Positions 9,119 to 15,899 of a DNA stretch of 64,000 nucleotides are shown here, piece after piece (position 1 is the stretch's first letter; each line of letters opens with the position of its first letter). A model generated the notes under the pieces. The model searched no databases. It saw only the letters and a program-made list of their open reading frames with translations, and was not told the origin of the DNA. Both the position numbers and the translations under genes were made by a program. Source of the stretch: Clostridium sp. 26_22 (GTDB taxonomy: Bacteria > Bacillota > Clostridia > TANB77 > CAG-508); the NCBI GenBank assembly GCA_001916005.1, contig MNRP01000055.1, positions 18,752-82,751 on the forward strand. The letters are read 5' to 3'.

Positions 9119-9144
9119 GATGCTTAGAAAAAGTAAAAAAACTA

Positions 9145-9172
9145 TTGACAATTAAAATGAGGTATGTAAAAA
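9145..9172 (+). promoter_or_regulatory. Promoter of dut
   Basis: TTGACA (9145-9150), 16-base spacer, TAAAAA (9167-9172), 29 bases before the dut start. The -10 is imperfect. Confidence 0.5.
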
Positions 9173-9201
9173 TAGGGGAAGAAGATATGGAGGTAATATA
9201 A

Positions 9202-9666
9202 ATGGAAAAAGTAAGAAAATTTGAAGTAGCAAAAGGTTTTGAAGATAAAGGAATAAATTTACCAGTAAGAAAAACAAAATATTCAGCTGGTTATGATATT
9301 GAAGCTGCAGAAGATGTTATAGTTCCAAGTTTTAAAAAAGGAATGAATCCAACATTAGTAAAAACAGGAATAAAAGCTTACATGCAAGATGATGAAGTTT
9401 TAATATTAGCAAATAGAAGCTCAAACCCAAAGAAAAAGGGATTAATATTAGCAAATAGTATAGGTGTTATAGATAAAGATTATTATGGAAATCCAGACAA
9501 TGATGGACATATAATGTTTGCATTTTATAACATAAAAGATGAAGATGTAGAAATAAAAAAGGGTGACTGCATAGGACAAGGAATCTTCCAAAAATATTTA
9601 GTAACAGATGATGATATTGCAACAGGAGAAAGATTAGGAGGATTTGGATCAACATCAAAAAATTAA
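9202..9666 (+). CDS. dut: Trimeric dUTPase-family protein
   Basis: It hydrolyses dUTP to dUMP, keeping uracil out of DNA. dUTPase motifs are recognisable in order: AGYDIEAAED (motif 1, about residues 29-38), ANRSSNPKKKGL (motif 2), NSIGVIDKDYYGNPDNDG (motif 3, with the catalytic Asp/Tyr), and the Gly-rich C-terminal motif 5 GERLGGFGSTS. At 154 residues it has normal length. GGAGGT precedes the ATG by 9 bases. It is a single-gene unit between spoVS and carD. Confidence 0.88.
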   Translation: MEKVRKFEVAKGFEDKGINLPVRKTKYSAGYDIEAAEDVIVPSFKKGMNPTLVKTGIKAYMQDDEVLILANRSSNPKKKGLILANSIGVIDKDYYGNPDNDGHIMFAFYNIKDEDVEIKKGDCIGQGIFQKYLVTDDDIATGERLGGFGSTSKN

Positions 9667-9760
9667 AACTCAAAACTGAAATAGAATGGATAGTCAAGCT
9701 GAAAAAAATATAAAATTTTCTAATGCTTGAAAAATAAGGAAAAAATAGCAAAATAACATA

Positions 9761-9792
9761 AAAAGTCAAAATAAAAGCTTTGACTTTTTTTG
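9761..9792 (+). terminator. Terminator downstream of dut
   Basis: AAAAGTCAAA (9761-9770) pairs with TTTGACTTTT (9779-9788), then T-run. It lies about 95 bases past the dut stop and overlaps the -35 element of the next promoter. Confidence 0.8.
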
Positions 9793-9808
9793 TGTTTTGG
9801 TGTATAAT
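9780..9808 (+). promoter_or_regulatory. Promoter of carD, overlapping a terminator
   Basis: TTGACT (9780-9785), 17-base spacer, TATAAT (9803-9808). The -35 box is part of the right arm of the preceding terminator. The leader to the carD start would be about 100 bases. Confidence 0.6.
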
Positions 9809-9911
9809 AAATATGGTTAAAAAATCCAATAAAGTTATTTCATATTGACTTAACTTTATAATATTTTTTTGCTGAAAAATTTTGAAAAAATACTGAAAGG
9901 AGCTGACTTAC

Positions 9912-10481
9912 ATGTTTAGTGTAGGAGACAAAATAGTTTACCCAATGCATGGTGCAGGGACAATAGATTCAATAGAGGAAAAAGATATATTAGGAGAAAA
10001 ACAATCATATTATATATTAAAAATGCCAAGTGATGTAAAGGTTATGATACCAACAGCAAAAGCAGAAGAAGTAGGTGTTAGAAATATAATAGATAAACAA
10101 TCAGCAGAAAAAGTGTTTAAAATATTAGGTCAAGATGAAACAGAAATGGACAAAAATTGGAATAAAAGATATAGAAATAATATGGACAAAATGAAGAGTG
10201 GAGACATATACGAAGTAGCTGATGTTGTAAGAAATTTGAGTTTTAAACAAAAAGAAAAAGGACTTTCAACAGGTGAAAAGAAAATGTTAAACAATGCAAA
10301 ACAAATTTTAGTAAGTGAATTAGTTTTAGCAGAACATGCAAATAAAGATGAAGTTGAAGAACAAATAGAAAATAAAATAAATACATCATTTATGACATTC
10401 AGAGCAGATACTGTTGAACAAGATAGTATTGTAAATAAATTTATTCCATTTGATGGAACAAATAATTCAACAAATTTGTAA
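9912..10481 (+). CDS. CarD family transcriptional regulator
   Basis: CarD/CdnL-type proteins bind RNA polymerase beta and stabilise open promoter complexes. The N-terminal Tudor-like RNAP interaction domain starts FSVGDKIVYPMHGAGTIDSIEE (seen up to about residue 60), followed by the helical C-terminal DNA-contact domain with VVRNLSFKQKEKGLSTGEKKML. At 189 residues it is slightly longer than typical because of an extra C-terminal tail. AAAGGAGCTG precedes the ATG. It stands alone with its own promoter and terminator. Confidence 0.9.
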   Translation: MFSVGDKIVYPMHGAGTIDSIEEKDILGEKQSYYILKMPSDVKVMIPTAKAEEVGVRNIIDKQSAEKVFKILGQDETEMDKNWNKRYRNNMDKMKSGDIYEVADVVRNLSFKQKEKGLSTGEKKMLNNAKQILVSELVLAEHANKDEVEEQIENKINTSFMTFRADTVEQDSIVNKFIPFDGTNNSTNL

Positions 10482-10488
10482 TTGATGT

Positions 10489-10536
10489 AAATCAGAAGAT
10501 AAACATATAATATATGTTTTCTTCTGATTTTAATTT
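10489..10536 (+). terminator. Terminator after carD
   Basis: AAATCAGAAG (10489-10498) pairs with CTTCTGATTT (10521-10530), with an inner ACATATA/TATATGT stem, followed by T residues. Confidence 0.85.
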
Positions 10537-10607
10537 TTTAATAAATTATATAAAAATATATAATTAAAAAATTCGAAAAATATTTTTGAAAATTTTTAAA
10601 AAATGTA

Positions 10608-10636
10608 TTGACAAATTTTTAATATAATATTATAAT
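10608..10636 (+). promoter_or_regulatory. Promoter of tRNA-Leu
   Basis: Consensus TTGACA (10608-10613), 17-base spacer, TATAAT (10631-10636), about 40 bases before the mature tRNA 5' end. Confidence 0.85.
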
Positions 10637-10675
10637 AGCAATTGTCGTTAGGACAAACCAGTTCAAATTATATAT

Positions 10676-10763
10676 GCAGATGTGGCGGAACTGGTAGACG
10701 CACAGGACTTAAAATCCTGCGGTTGAATAAACCGTGCCGGTTCGATTCCGGCCATCTGCACCA
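10676..10763 (+). tRNA. tRNA-Leu (anticodon TAA), CCA encoded
   Basis: Acceptor arms GCAGATG and CATCTGC pair, discriminator A, then CCA. The anticodon loop CTTAAAA gives TAA, reading UUA, the leading leucine codon here. The long variable arm (GCGGTTGAATAAACCGT) is typical of class II tRNA-Leu, and the T-loop GGTTCGATTCC is intact. Confidence 0.96.
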
Positions 10764-10810
10764 TTAAAACCTCAAGTAGTTCGTAAGATATACTTGAGGT
10801 TTTAATTTAA
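10763..10810 (+). terminator. Terminator after tRNA-Leu
   Basis: A 16-bp perfect stem (10763-10778 with 10791-10806) directly after the tRNA CCA, with A- and T-rich flanks. Confidence 0.85.
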
Positions 10811-10958
10811 AAATAGTGCAAAGTTCTAACAAAAGTTCTAACACTTTTCCAAAATTAAAATTTTTATAATGTGCATATCTTAATGTAGTCTGAAAAAATG
10901 TAGAAATCAAGCAAATGTATATAAAAGTAGAAACAAGAATAAAGTAACCTAAAAACAA
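10805..10958 (-). pseudogene. Possible tyrosine-recombinase C-terminal remnant
   Basis: On the reverse strand, next to the tRNA-Leu 3' end, a short open stretch reads FFQTTLRYAHYKN followed by FGKVLELLLELC. This resembles the C-terminal QTTxRYAH box (with the catalytic His-Arg neighbourhood) of phage and island integrases, which commonly sit beside the tRNA gene they target. No upstream catalytic domain is present, and the frame runs on into the tRNA terminator. An imperfect direct repeat AAAGTTCTAAC occurs at about 10820 and 10833. The call is tentative. Confidence 0.3.
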
Positions 10959-10981
10959 TTATTGAAATTGTAGAAAAAACA

Positions 10982-11010
10982 TTGTTTTTAAAATAAAAAT
11001 AAAGTATAAT
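10982..11010 (+). promoter_or_regulatory. Promoter of the small toxin-like mRNA
   Basis: TTGTTT (10982-10987), 17-base spacer, TATAAT (11005-11010). The transcript would start near 11017 and carry a 5' leader whose CATCCTT (about 11016-11022) can pair with the SD AAGGAGG. Confidence 0.65.
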
Positions 11011-11048
11011 AAATCCATCCTTTTCAAAGGAAATCTTTGAGGAAGGAG

Positions 11049-11076
11049 GTGCAACTAGAGTGAGTTCATTTGATTT
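11049..11076 (+). repeat. Direct repeat DRa at the toxin translation start
   Basis: GTGCAA (11049-11054), 5 bases, then GTGAGTTCATTTGATTT (11060-11076). It covers the 3' end of the SD region, the GTG start and codons 1-5. The same two blocks recur as DRb at 11223-11251. Confidence 0.85.
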
Positions 11077-11149
11077 AATCTGGCGATTAATCATTTTGTT
11101 ACTTTTAAGTAATAATGATGATGAAAGCCAAGACACAAACAAAGATTAA
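11060..11149 (+). CDS. 29-residue hydrophobic toxin-like peptide (type I TA candidate)
   Basis: The GTG start is preceded at 9 bases by a strong SD (AAGGAGGT, 11043-11050). The peptide begins MSSFDLIWRLIILLLL (one short membrane segment) and ends in a polar, acidic tail SNNDDESQDTNKD. This is the architecture of type I membrane toxins such as Fst, although the sequence itself is not one I recognise. The first 17 bases of the ORF are repeated exactly at 11235-11251, where they lie inside a convergent antisense RNA gene. A terminator follows the stop by 8 bases. Toxicity is inferred, not shown. Confidence 0.6.
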   Translation: MSSFDLIWRLIILLLLSNNDDESQDTNKD

Positions 11150-11156
11150 TCTTTGG

Positions 11157-11187
11157 GGCAGGCGGACACCTGCCTTTTCTTTATTTT
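11157..11187 (+). terminator. Terminator of the toxin-like mRNA, loop CGGACA
   Basis: GGCAGG (11157-11162), loop CGGACA (11163-11168), CCTGCC (11169-11174), then TTTTCTTTATTTT. The loop is identical on this strand to that of the next hairpin, although the stems differ. Confidence 0.85.
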
Positions 11188-11194
11188 AAACAAT

Positions 11195-11258
11195 AAAAAA
11201 GAGATATGCGGACACATATCTCGTGCAAACCTTTGTGAGTTCATTTGATTTGCTAGCT
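11195..11258 (-). ncRNA. Predicted antisense RNA of about 64 nt (antitoxin RNA candidate)
   Basis: On the reverse strand a consensus promoter (TTGACA at 11293-11288, 17-base spacer, TATAAT at 11270-11265) should start RNA near 11258. The RNA would first carry the complement of DRb (11251-11223) and then a terminator hairpin GAGATATG / loop TGTCCG / CATATCTC (11222-11201) followed by T6 (11200-11195). It does not overlap the toxin mRNA on the chromosome; pairing would occur through the repeated blocks and the complementary loops, much as RNA II of the par (Fst) system pairs with RNA I. Confidence 0.7.
11223..11251 (+). repeat. Direct repeat DRb inside the antisense RNA gene
   Basis: GTGCAA (11223-11228), 6 bases, then GTGAGTTCATTTGATTT (11235-11251), identical to DRa in both blocks. 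Transcribed from the reverse strand it is complementary to the toxin start region. Confidence 0.85.
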
Positions 11259-11264
11259 AATGTT

Positions 11265-11293
11265 ATTATAACATCAATTTTATTATATGTCAA
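11265..11293 (-). promoter_or_regulatory. Promoter of the antisense RNA
   Basis: Perfect consensus on the reverse strand: TTGACA (11293-11288), 17-base spacer, TATAAT (11270-11265). It is stronger than the toxin promoter, as expected for an antitoxin RNA. Confidence 0.8.
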
Positions 11294-11434
11294 ATATTCT
11301 TTATAATTCATAATTTATACAAATTTTAGAAAATTGTAGAAAATTTGACTTAAAAGAAGAATGGACTACTAAATTATCTAAAATTTACTAAATTCATTAT
11401 AGATTTGTAAATTAATTAAATGTGATTTTATTTG

Positions 11435-11463
11435 TTGTAAAAAATTAATAATATTGATATAAT
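11435..11463 (+). promoter_or_regulatory. Promoter ahead of the broken ORF at 11495
   Basis: TTGTAA (11435-11440), 17-base spacer, TATAAT (11458-11463), 31 bases before the ATG at 11495. Confidence 0.55.
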
Positions 11464-11494
11464 ATTTTTGAACAGAACAAAAGAAGGTGAAAAG

Positions 11495-11734
11495 ATGCAA
11501 GAATTTTCATTAAAGTTAGAGAGCCCAATAAATGAAATTTATTTAAATTTTTAAACTATTGAATTATTAAGTATAATTCAATGTGAAAATGTAGAAGAAT
11601 TAAAAGATTTTGCAATTAATTGTTCACAATTAGATATGATTGAAGAAGATTTTATTATTTGGAACGATAATGATATTGAAAATATAAAAAGAAAACTTGT
11701 CGAACAGTATAAGATGTCATACATTATTAGATAA
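11495..11734 (+). pseudogene. Small gene of unknown function interrupted by an in-frame stop
   Basis: An ATG with AAGAAGGTG upstream opens MQEFSLKLESPINEIYLNF and then a TAA at 11552. The same frame continues without another stop for 59 codons (TIELLSIIQCENVEEL to KMSYIIR) to a TAA at 11732. The good start site, promoter and continuous frame on both sides suggest one 79-codon gene broken by a nonsense mutation. I do not recognise the family. Confidence 0.5.
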
Positions 11735-11750
11735 ACAAACTAGGAATTAA

Positions 11751-12881
11751 AATTTAAGAGGAAGGCCAAAAGATGAAGTTTTGGGAGAATTACAAGAATA
11801 TGTACAGAAATCTATAGATTTTGTTGCAAAATATAATGAAGATCACAAGATAAATGGAAAAGGAGTAATAAGTTCTGTAGATTTGTTTAATGAGATAGTT
11901 TCTTTTGAGGATCCATACAGAAATATGTGGGAAGAATTATACGGAATTTCTACCGAGGAATTAGTTAGTGTTTTTCAGTATGCATTAGAAAACAAACCAG
12001 ATGGAGTAACGTATGTATATAATGAACCATTTTTGGAAAATCCTGAAAGAAGACAAGTAGTAATAGAGCAATTATCTGAAATTAATGAACTAGCACCAGG
12101 ACTAATTGATACAATAGGAAATCAGATGCATATTGAGATGACACAAAACTTAGATGATATTAGACACTGCTTTGGAGATTTAAAAAAATTAGAACAATTA
12201 GGAATTGGAACTCAAATAACAGAATTTGATATGTGTTTACCAGAAAGATTTATGGTTGATGAAAAAGGAAAAATACGTTCTGAGCACGATTTGGTAGAAA
12301 TTATTAATAGTAAAATAAGTAAAAGTGGTATTACAATTGGAAGTATAGCAGAGTTTAAATCAATGAGAATGAATGAAATTTCAAAAGCTATTGAAGAAAC
12401 TGGAATACAGTTAGATGGAATAACATATTGGTCTATAAGTGATATATTAGATCATAATTTAGAAAGAACTAATAGAAAAACTTATGAACAAGCTATACAA
12501 AGAGATATTGCTCAGACAAGGTATTCTGGATTATATTCTGATTTAGAGAAAAATCAAAAATTATCTTCAAAAGTAAATGTAGAGGAGTTTGGAAAATTTG
12601 AAAAAATTGGAGAAGGAAAATGTGCAAATATATACAAATCAGGAGATAATGTATATAAAATATTAAAAGAAAATACAGATCAAAACATTTTATTTGAGGA
12701 TATGCATGATGATAATATTATGTGGGATGATGAAGCTAAAAGTATAAAAATAATAGATACAGATTTCTTTAAAAAAATAAATGAAAATTCAAATTTAAAA
12801 AATATTAATTATCAAAGTTTTGCGGGAACATTGCAAGGAATAATAGATGCAAAAATAAATGAATATGGAAAGACAAAATGA
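11751..12881 (+). pseudogene. 5'-truncated GH10 xylanase-like domain fused to a degraded kinase-like fold
   Basis: The frame has no credible start: it opens at 11751, a TTG stands at 11781, and the nearby ATG at 11773 is out of frame. From 11781 the protein matches the second half of a GH10 barrel: SVDLFNE (acid/base Glu, about residue 38), TYVYNEPFLENPERR, IGNQMHI, and TQITEFD with the nucleophile Glu (about residue 148), then LDGITYWSISD. The first barrel strands are missing. A C-terminal part shows a protein-kinase glycine loop IGEGKCANIYK and then MHDDNIMWD and IIDTDFF, resembling a catalytic loop and DFG region, with the lobe between them deleted. A remnant is the best reading. Confidence 0.6.
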
Positions 12882-12920
12882 AGTTAACAATCACGATGAA
12901 ATGGAATTGTAATAAAAATA

Positions 12921-12980
12921 AAGGCTCATTATTTTATACTGAACTAAATAAGTTAAACAGTATAAAGTGAGTCTTTTTAG
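12921..12980. terminator. Bidirectional terminator between the GH10 remnant and nth
   Basis: A long imperfect stem (12921-12941 with 12958-12977) with A-rich 5' and T-rich 3' flanks between two converging genes. Confidence 0.75.
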
Positions 12981-12981
12981 T

Positions 12982-13611
12982 TTAAATATTTTTATTCTTA
13001 CAATATTCCCTAATAGGACAAATATCACACTTAGGATTTCTAGCAACACAAATATTTCTACCATGCCAAATAAGCAAATGATTAACATCATTCCAATACT
13101 CTTTAGGAATAAGTCTAATCAAATCCTGTTCAATCTTTTCAGGCTCTTTTTCACTAGAAAAGCCAATCAAATTAGAAATTCTTTTAGCATGAGTATCAAC
13201 AGCAATACCTTGAGCATCATTAAAAACTTCAAGCATAACAACATTAGCAGACTTTCTACCAACGCCAGCAAGAGACATTAAATCTTTCATATTATTTGGA
13301 ACAATACCGCCAAAATTTTCTAAAACCTGTTTAGCACATAATTTAATATTTTTAGCTTTATTCTTATAAAAACCACAAGGATGAATAATATCTTCCAATT
13401 CATTAATATCAATATTAGCAAAATCTTCAATAGTTTTGCATCTATCAAAAAGAGCAGGAGTAGTCTTATTAACTCGGTCATCAGTACATTGAGCAGAAAG
13501 CATAACAGCTACAACCATTTGAAAAGGAGTTTTAAAATCTAAACTACATTGTGCATCTGGGTAAGTATCTTTTAAAATATTAATTATATTAATTGCATCA
13601 TTTCTTTTCAT
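12982..13611 (-). CDS. nth: Endonuclease III (DNA glycosylase/AP lyase)
   Basis: It removes oxidised pyrimidines and nicks abasic sites in base-excision repair. The 209-residue protein has the LSAQCTDDRVN motif (about residues 39-49), the helix-hairpin-helix LAGVGRKSANVV with catalytic Lys (about 114-125), the catalytic Asp in VDTHAKRI, and a C-terminal 4Fe-4S motif C-x6-C-x2-C-x5-C (CVARNPKCDICPIREYC). AAGAGG precedes the ATG on the reverse strand. It stands alone between the accessory island and the spoVM region. Confidence 0.97.
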   Translation of the reverse strand: MKRNDAINIINILKDTYPDAQCSLDFKTPFQMVVAVMLSAQCTDDRVNKTTPALFDRCKTIEDFANIDINELEDIIHPCGFYKNKAKNIKLCAKQVLENFGGIVPNNMKDLMSLAGVGRKSANVVMLEVFNDAQGIAVDTHAKRISNLIGFSSEKEPEKIEQDLIRLIPKEYWNDVNHLLIWHGRNICVARNPKCDICPIREYCKNKNI

Positions 13612-13701
13612 ATATAAACCTCTTATCTTATAAATTTAATATAATTATATAAGGAAAATAATCAAAAAGCAATAACAAATAAAACCATTATTTCATATTA
13701 T

Positions 13702-13730
13702 TTGACATACTTTGTTTTAAAATTAATAAT
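13702..13730 (+). promoter_or_regulatory. Promoter upstream of the 49-residue membrane protein
   Basis: TTGACA (13702-13707), 17-base spacer, AATAAT (13725-13730). The rest of the 13612-13814 gap is AT-rich and holds nothing else I can support. Confidence 0.5.
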
Positions 13731-13814
13731 TAACCAAGAGCATATTTTACATAAAAAGGAACAATAAAATAAAATAACTAATATAATATATAAAAACAAT
13801 TAGGAGGTAATAAT

Positions 13815-13964
13815 ATGTTATGTGCATTGAAAAAAACATTAGGAGTAATATTAATAGGAATAGGATTAGGAATATTATTAGTATTATTGCTTCCACTAAC
13901 AGGTTGGCTTTTTATAATAGGAGTAGCATTAGCTTGTGTAGGAATCATGTGGCTTGCATGCTAA
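13815..13964 (+). CDS. 49-residue membrane protein upstream of spoVM
   Basis: A small ORF with an ideal SD (TAGGAGGT, 8 bases before the ATG). The peptide is almost entirely hydrophobic: a short start MLCALKKTLG, one span rich in Ile/Gly/Leu (about residues 10-27), a turn with PLTGW, and a second span to the C-terminus (about 31-48). This two-helix design with a Pro-Leu-x-Gly-Trp turn is common in small clostridial membrane proteins of unknown role. Its position 38 bases before spoVM suggests co-transcription. Confidence 0.75.
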   Translation: MLCALKKTLGVILIGIGLGILLVLLLPLTGWLFIIGVALACVGIMWLAC

Positions 13965-14002
13965 AGAATAGCTAATAATTAGAATATTAAGGAGGGGTAC
14001 AT

Positions 14003-14077
14003 ATGACTATCGTAGTAAAAAAAGTTCCAAAATTTTTAAGAGGATTTGTAAAATTAATTTTTGGAATAAAAGACTAA
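14003..14077 (+). CDS. spoVM: Stage V sporulation protein M (24 residues)
   Basis: SpoVM is a tiny amphipathic helix that recognises the positive curvature of the forespore membrane, anchors the SpoIVA coat base and inhibits FtsH in Bacillus. This peptide, MTIVVKKVPKFLRGFVKLIF plus GIKD, keeps the family pattern KxPKFLxGxV and the proline near residue 9. AAGGAGGGG stands 8 bases before the ATG. A terminator follows, and rpmB lies on the opposite strand just beyond, the same spoVM/rpmB neighbourhood as in Bacillus. Confidence 0.88.
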   Translation: MTIVVKKVPKFLRGFVKLIFGIKD

Positions 14078-14078
14078 G

Positions 14079-14116
14079 AAAAGAGGGAAAGTAGTAAACT
14101 ACAAACCCTCTTTTAA
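14079..14116 (+). terminator. Terminator after spoVM
   Basis: AAAAGAGGG (14079-14087) pairs with CCCTCTTTT (14106-14114), with an inner GTAG/CTAC stem. Confidence 0.85.
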
Positions 14117-14146
14117 TATTTTATATAAACAAAAAAAGAGCGATCA

Positions 14147-14347
14147 TTATGCTCTTTTAACTTTTCCGTTTTTTAAACATTTTGCACAAACATGAATTCT
14201 TTTTACTTCACCATTTTCCATAATAGCTTTTACGCTTCTTAAATTTGGTTTCCAAGTACGTGGACTTCTTTTACTTATATGTGAACGAGTTATGCTAAGT
14301 TTATTTCCATTACTTTGTGATTTTTCACAAACTGCACATTTAGCCAT
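14147..14347 (-). CDS. rpmB: 50S ribosomal protein L28, zinc-binding form
   Basis: The 66-residue protein begins MAKCAVCEKSQSNGNKLS and ends near IHVCAKCLKNGKVKRA. The paired CxxC motifs (residues 4-7 and about 53-56) mark the zinc-containing L28 type. I use the ATG at 14347 because AGGAGGTG precedes it by 7 bases; the longer open frame upstream is not coding. It converges with spoVM. Confidence 0.95.
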   Translation of the reverse strand: MAKCAVCEKSQSNGNKLSITRSHISKRSPRTWKPNLRSVKAIMENGEVKRIHVCAKCLKNGKVKRA

Positions 14348-14448
14348 TTCTTTGCACCTCCTAATTTTTAAATTAAAATTGACTGCTTCTAAGTTTATCA
14401 TAAAATAATAAAAAAAACAAGTATTTTTGAAAAATTTATAAAAAATCA

Positions 14449-14476
14449 TTGCAAAATAGGAAAAATATGGTATAAT
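14449..14476 (+). promoter_or_regulatory. Promoter of tig
   Basis: TTGCAA (14449-14454), 16-base spacer, TATAAT (14471-14476), about 40 bases before the tig start. Confidence 0.6.
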
Positions 14477-14517
14477 ATAAAAGCTATATGAATAAATGAA
14501 AGGATTGAGAAATTATT

Positions 14518-15804
14518 ATGAAATGTAAAGTTGAAAAAACAGAAAACGCAAATGAAGTAAAATTAGAGTTAACAATAGAGGCTCAAAAATTTGATGAAGC
14601 AATTCAAAAAGTATATTTTAAAAGTGCAAAATATTTTAATATACCAGGATTCAGAAAAGGTAAAGCTCCAATGAGCATAGTAGAAAAATATTATGGAAAA
14701 GAAATTTTCTATGAAGATGCATTTAATGAAGTAGCACCAGAAGAATTAGAAACAGCATTAAAAGAAAATAAAATAGAAGCTGTAAGCAGACCAGATATCG
14801 ATGTAAAACAAATCGAAAAAGGAAAAGATTTAATATTTACAGCAGTATTCCAAACAAAACCAGAAGCAGAACTTGGAAAATATAAAGGTATAGAAATACC
14901 AAAAATAGAGTATAATGTATCAGATGAAGATATAAACCACGAATTATCACATATGCAAGAACATAATTCAAGATTAATATCAATTGATGACAGACCAGTA
15001 GAAAAAGGTGATATAACAGTTATTGATTTCGAAGGATTTGTTGATGGTAAAGCATTTGAAGGTGGAAAAGCTGAAGGTCATGAATTAGAAATAGGAAGCA
15101 ATACATTTATACCTGGATTTGAAGACCAAATAATTGGAATGAAAATCGATGAAGAAAGAGATATAAAAGTAAAATTCCCAGATGAATATTTTTCTAAAGA
15201 TTTAGCTGGAAAAGATGCAACATTCAAAGTTAAATTACATGAAATTAAGAAAAAAGAATTACCAGAATTAAATGATGATTTTGCAAAAGACACTAGCGAA
15301 TTCGATACATTAGAAGAATTAAAGAAAAGCATCAAAGACAGAATGGAAAAAGACAATGAACAAAGACAAAAATATGAAACAGAAGATGCTGTTATAAAAG
15401 CAGTATGCGAAAACGTAAAAGTTGATATTCCATCAGGAATGATTGAAAACGAAACAGAAGATATGTTAAGAAATGTTGAAAGCAGACTTTCATATCAAGG
15501 ATTAAAATTAGACCAATACTTAAAAATGATGGGAAAAACAGCTGAAGAAGTTAAAAAAGAATATGAACCTCAAGCAATAGAAGCAATCAAATCAAGATTA
15601 ATGTTAGAAGCAGTAATCAAAGCAGAAAAAATAGAAGCAACAGAAGATGAAATAACAGAAAAAGTAAAAGAAATGGCTAAAAATTATGGAAAATCAGATG
15701 ACAAAGAATTTATGGAAAATGAAAACGTAAGAAATTACATAAAAAGTGGAGTAGAATCTGAAAAAGCATTAGAATTTTTAGTAAAAAATGCAAAAATAAA
15801 ATAA
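14518..15804 (+). CDS. tig: Trigger factor
   Basis: The ribosome-associated chaperone and peptidyl-prolyl isomerase. At 428 residues it has full family length. The ribosome-docking signature is GFRKGKAPMSIVEKYYG (about residues 44-60). The FKBP-type PPIase domain follows at about 160-245 (GDITVIDFEGFVDGKAFEGG, FIPGFEDQIIGMK). The C-terminal helical domain completes the fold. AAAGGATTG precedes the ATG. The tig-clpP-clpX order is the conserved protein-quality-control cluster of Firmicutes. Confidence 0.96.
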   Translation: MKCKVEKTENANEVKLELTIEAQKFDEAIQKVYFKSAKYFNIPGFRKGKAPMSIVEKYYGKEIFYEDAFNEVAPEELETALKENKIEAVSRPDIDVKQIEKGKDLIFTAVFQTKPEAELGKYKGIEIPKIEYNVSDEDINHELSHMQEHNSRLISIDDRPVEKGDITVIDFEGFVDGKAFEGGKAEGHELEIGSNTFIPGFEDQIIGMKIDEERDIKVKFPDEYFSKDLAGKDATFKVKLHEIKKKELPELNDDFAKDTSEFDTLEELKKSIKDRMEKDNEQRQKYETEDAVIKAVCENVKVDIPSGMIENETEDMLRNVESRLSYQGLKLDQYLKMMGKTAEEVKKEYEPQAIEAIKSRLMLEAVIKAEKIEATEDEITEKVKEMAKNYGKSDDKEFMENENVRNYIKSGVESEKALEFLVKNAKIK

Positions 15805-15814
15805 ATAGTAAAAG

Positions 15815-15860
15815 AAAGGTTGGGGTGAAGCATTATAAAAAGCATTACCAGCCTTTTTGT
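15815..15860 (+). terminator. Terminator between tig and clpP
   Basis: AAAGGTTGG (15815-15823) pairs with CCAGCCTTT (15848-15856) with one G-T pair, then Ts; the 24-base loop is long. Confidence 0.65.
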
Positions 15861-15899
15861 GTATAATTATTATGTCTAAAAGACAGAGGAGGAAAAAAT

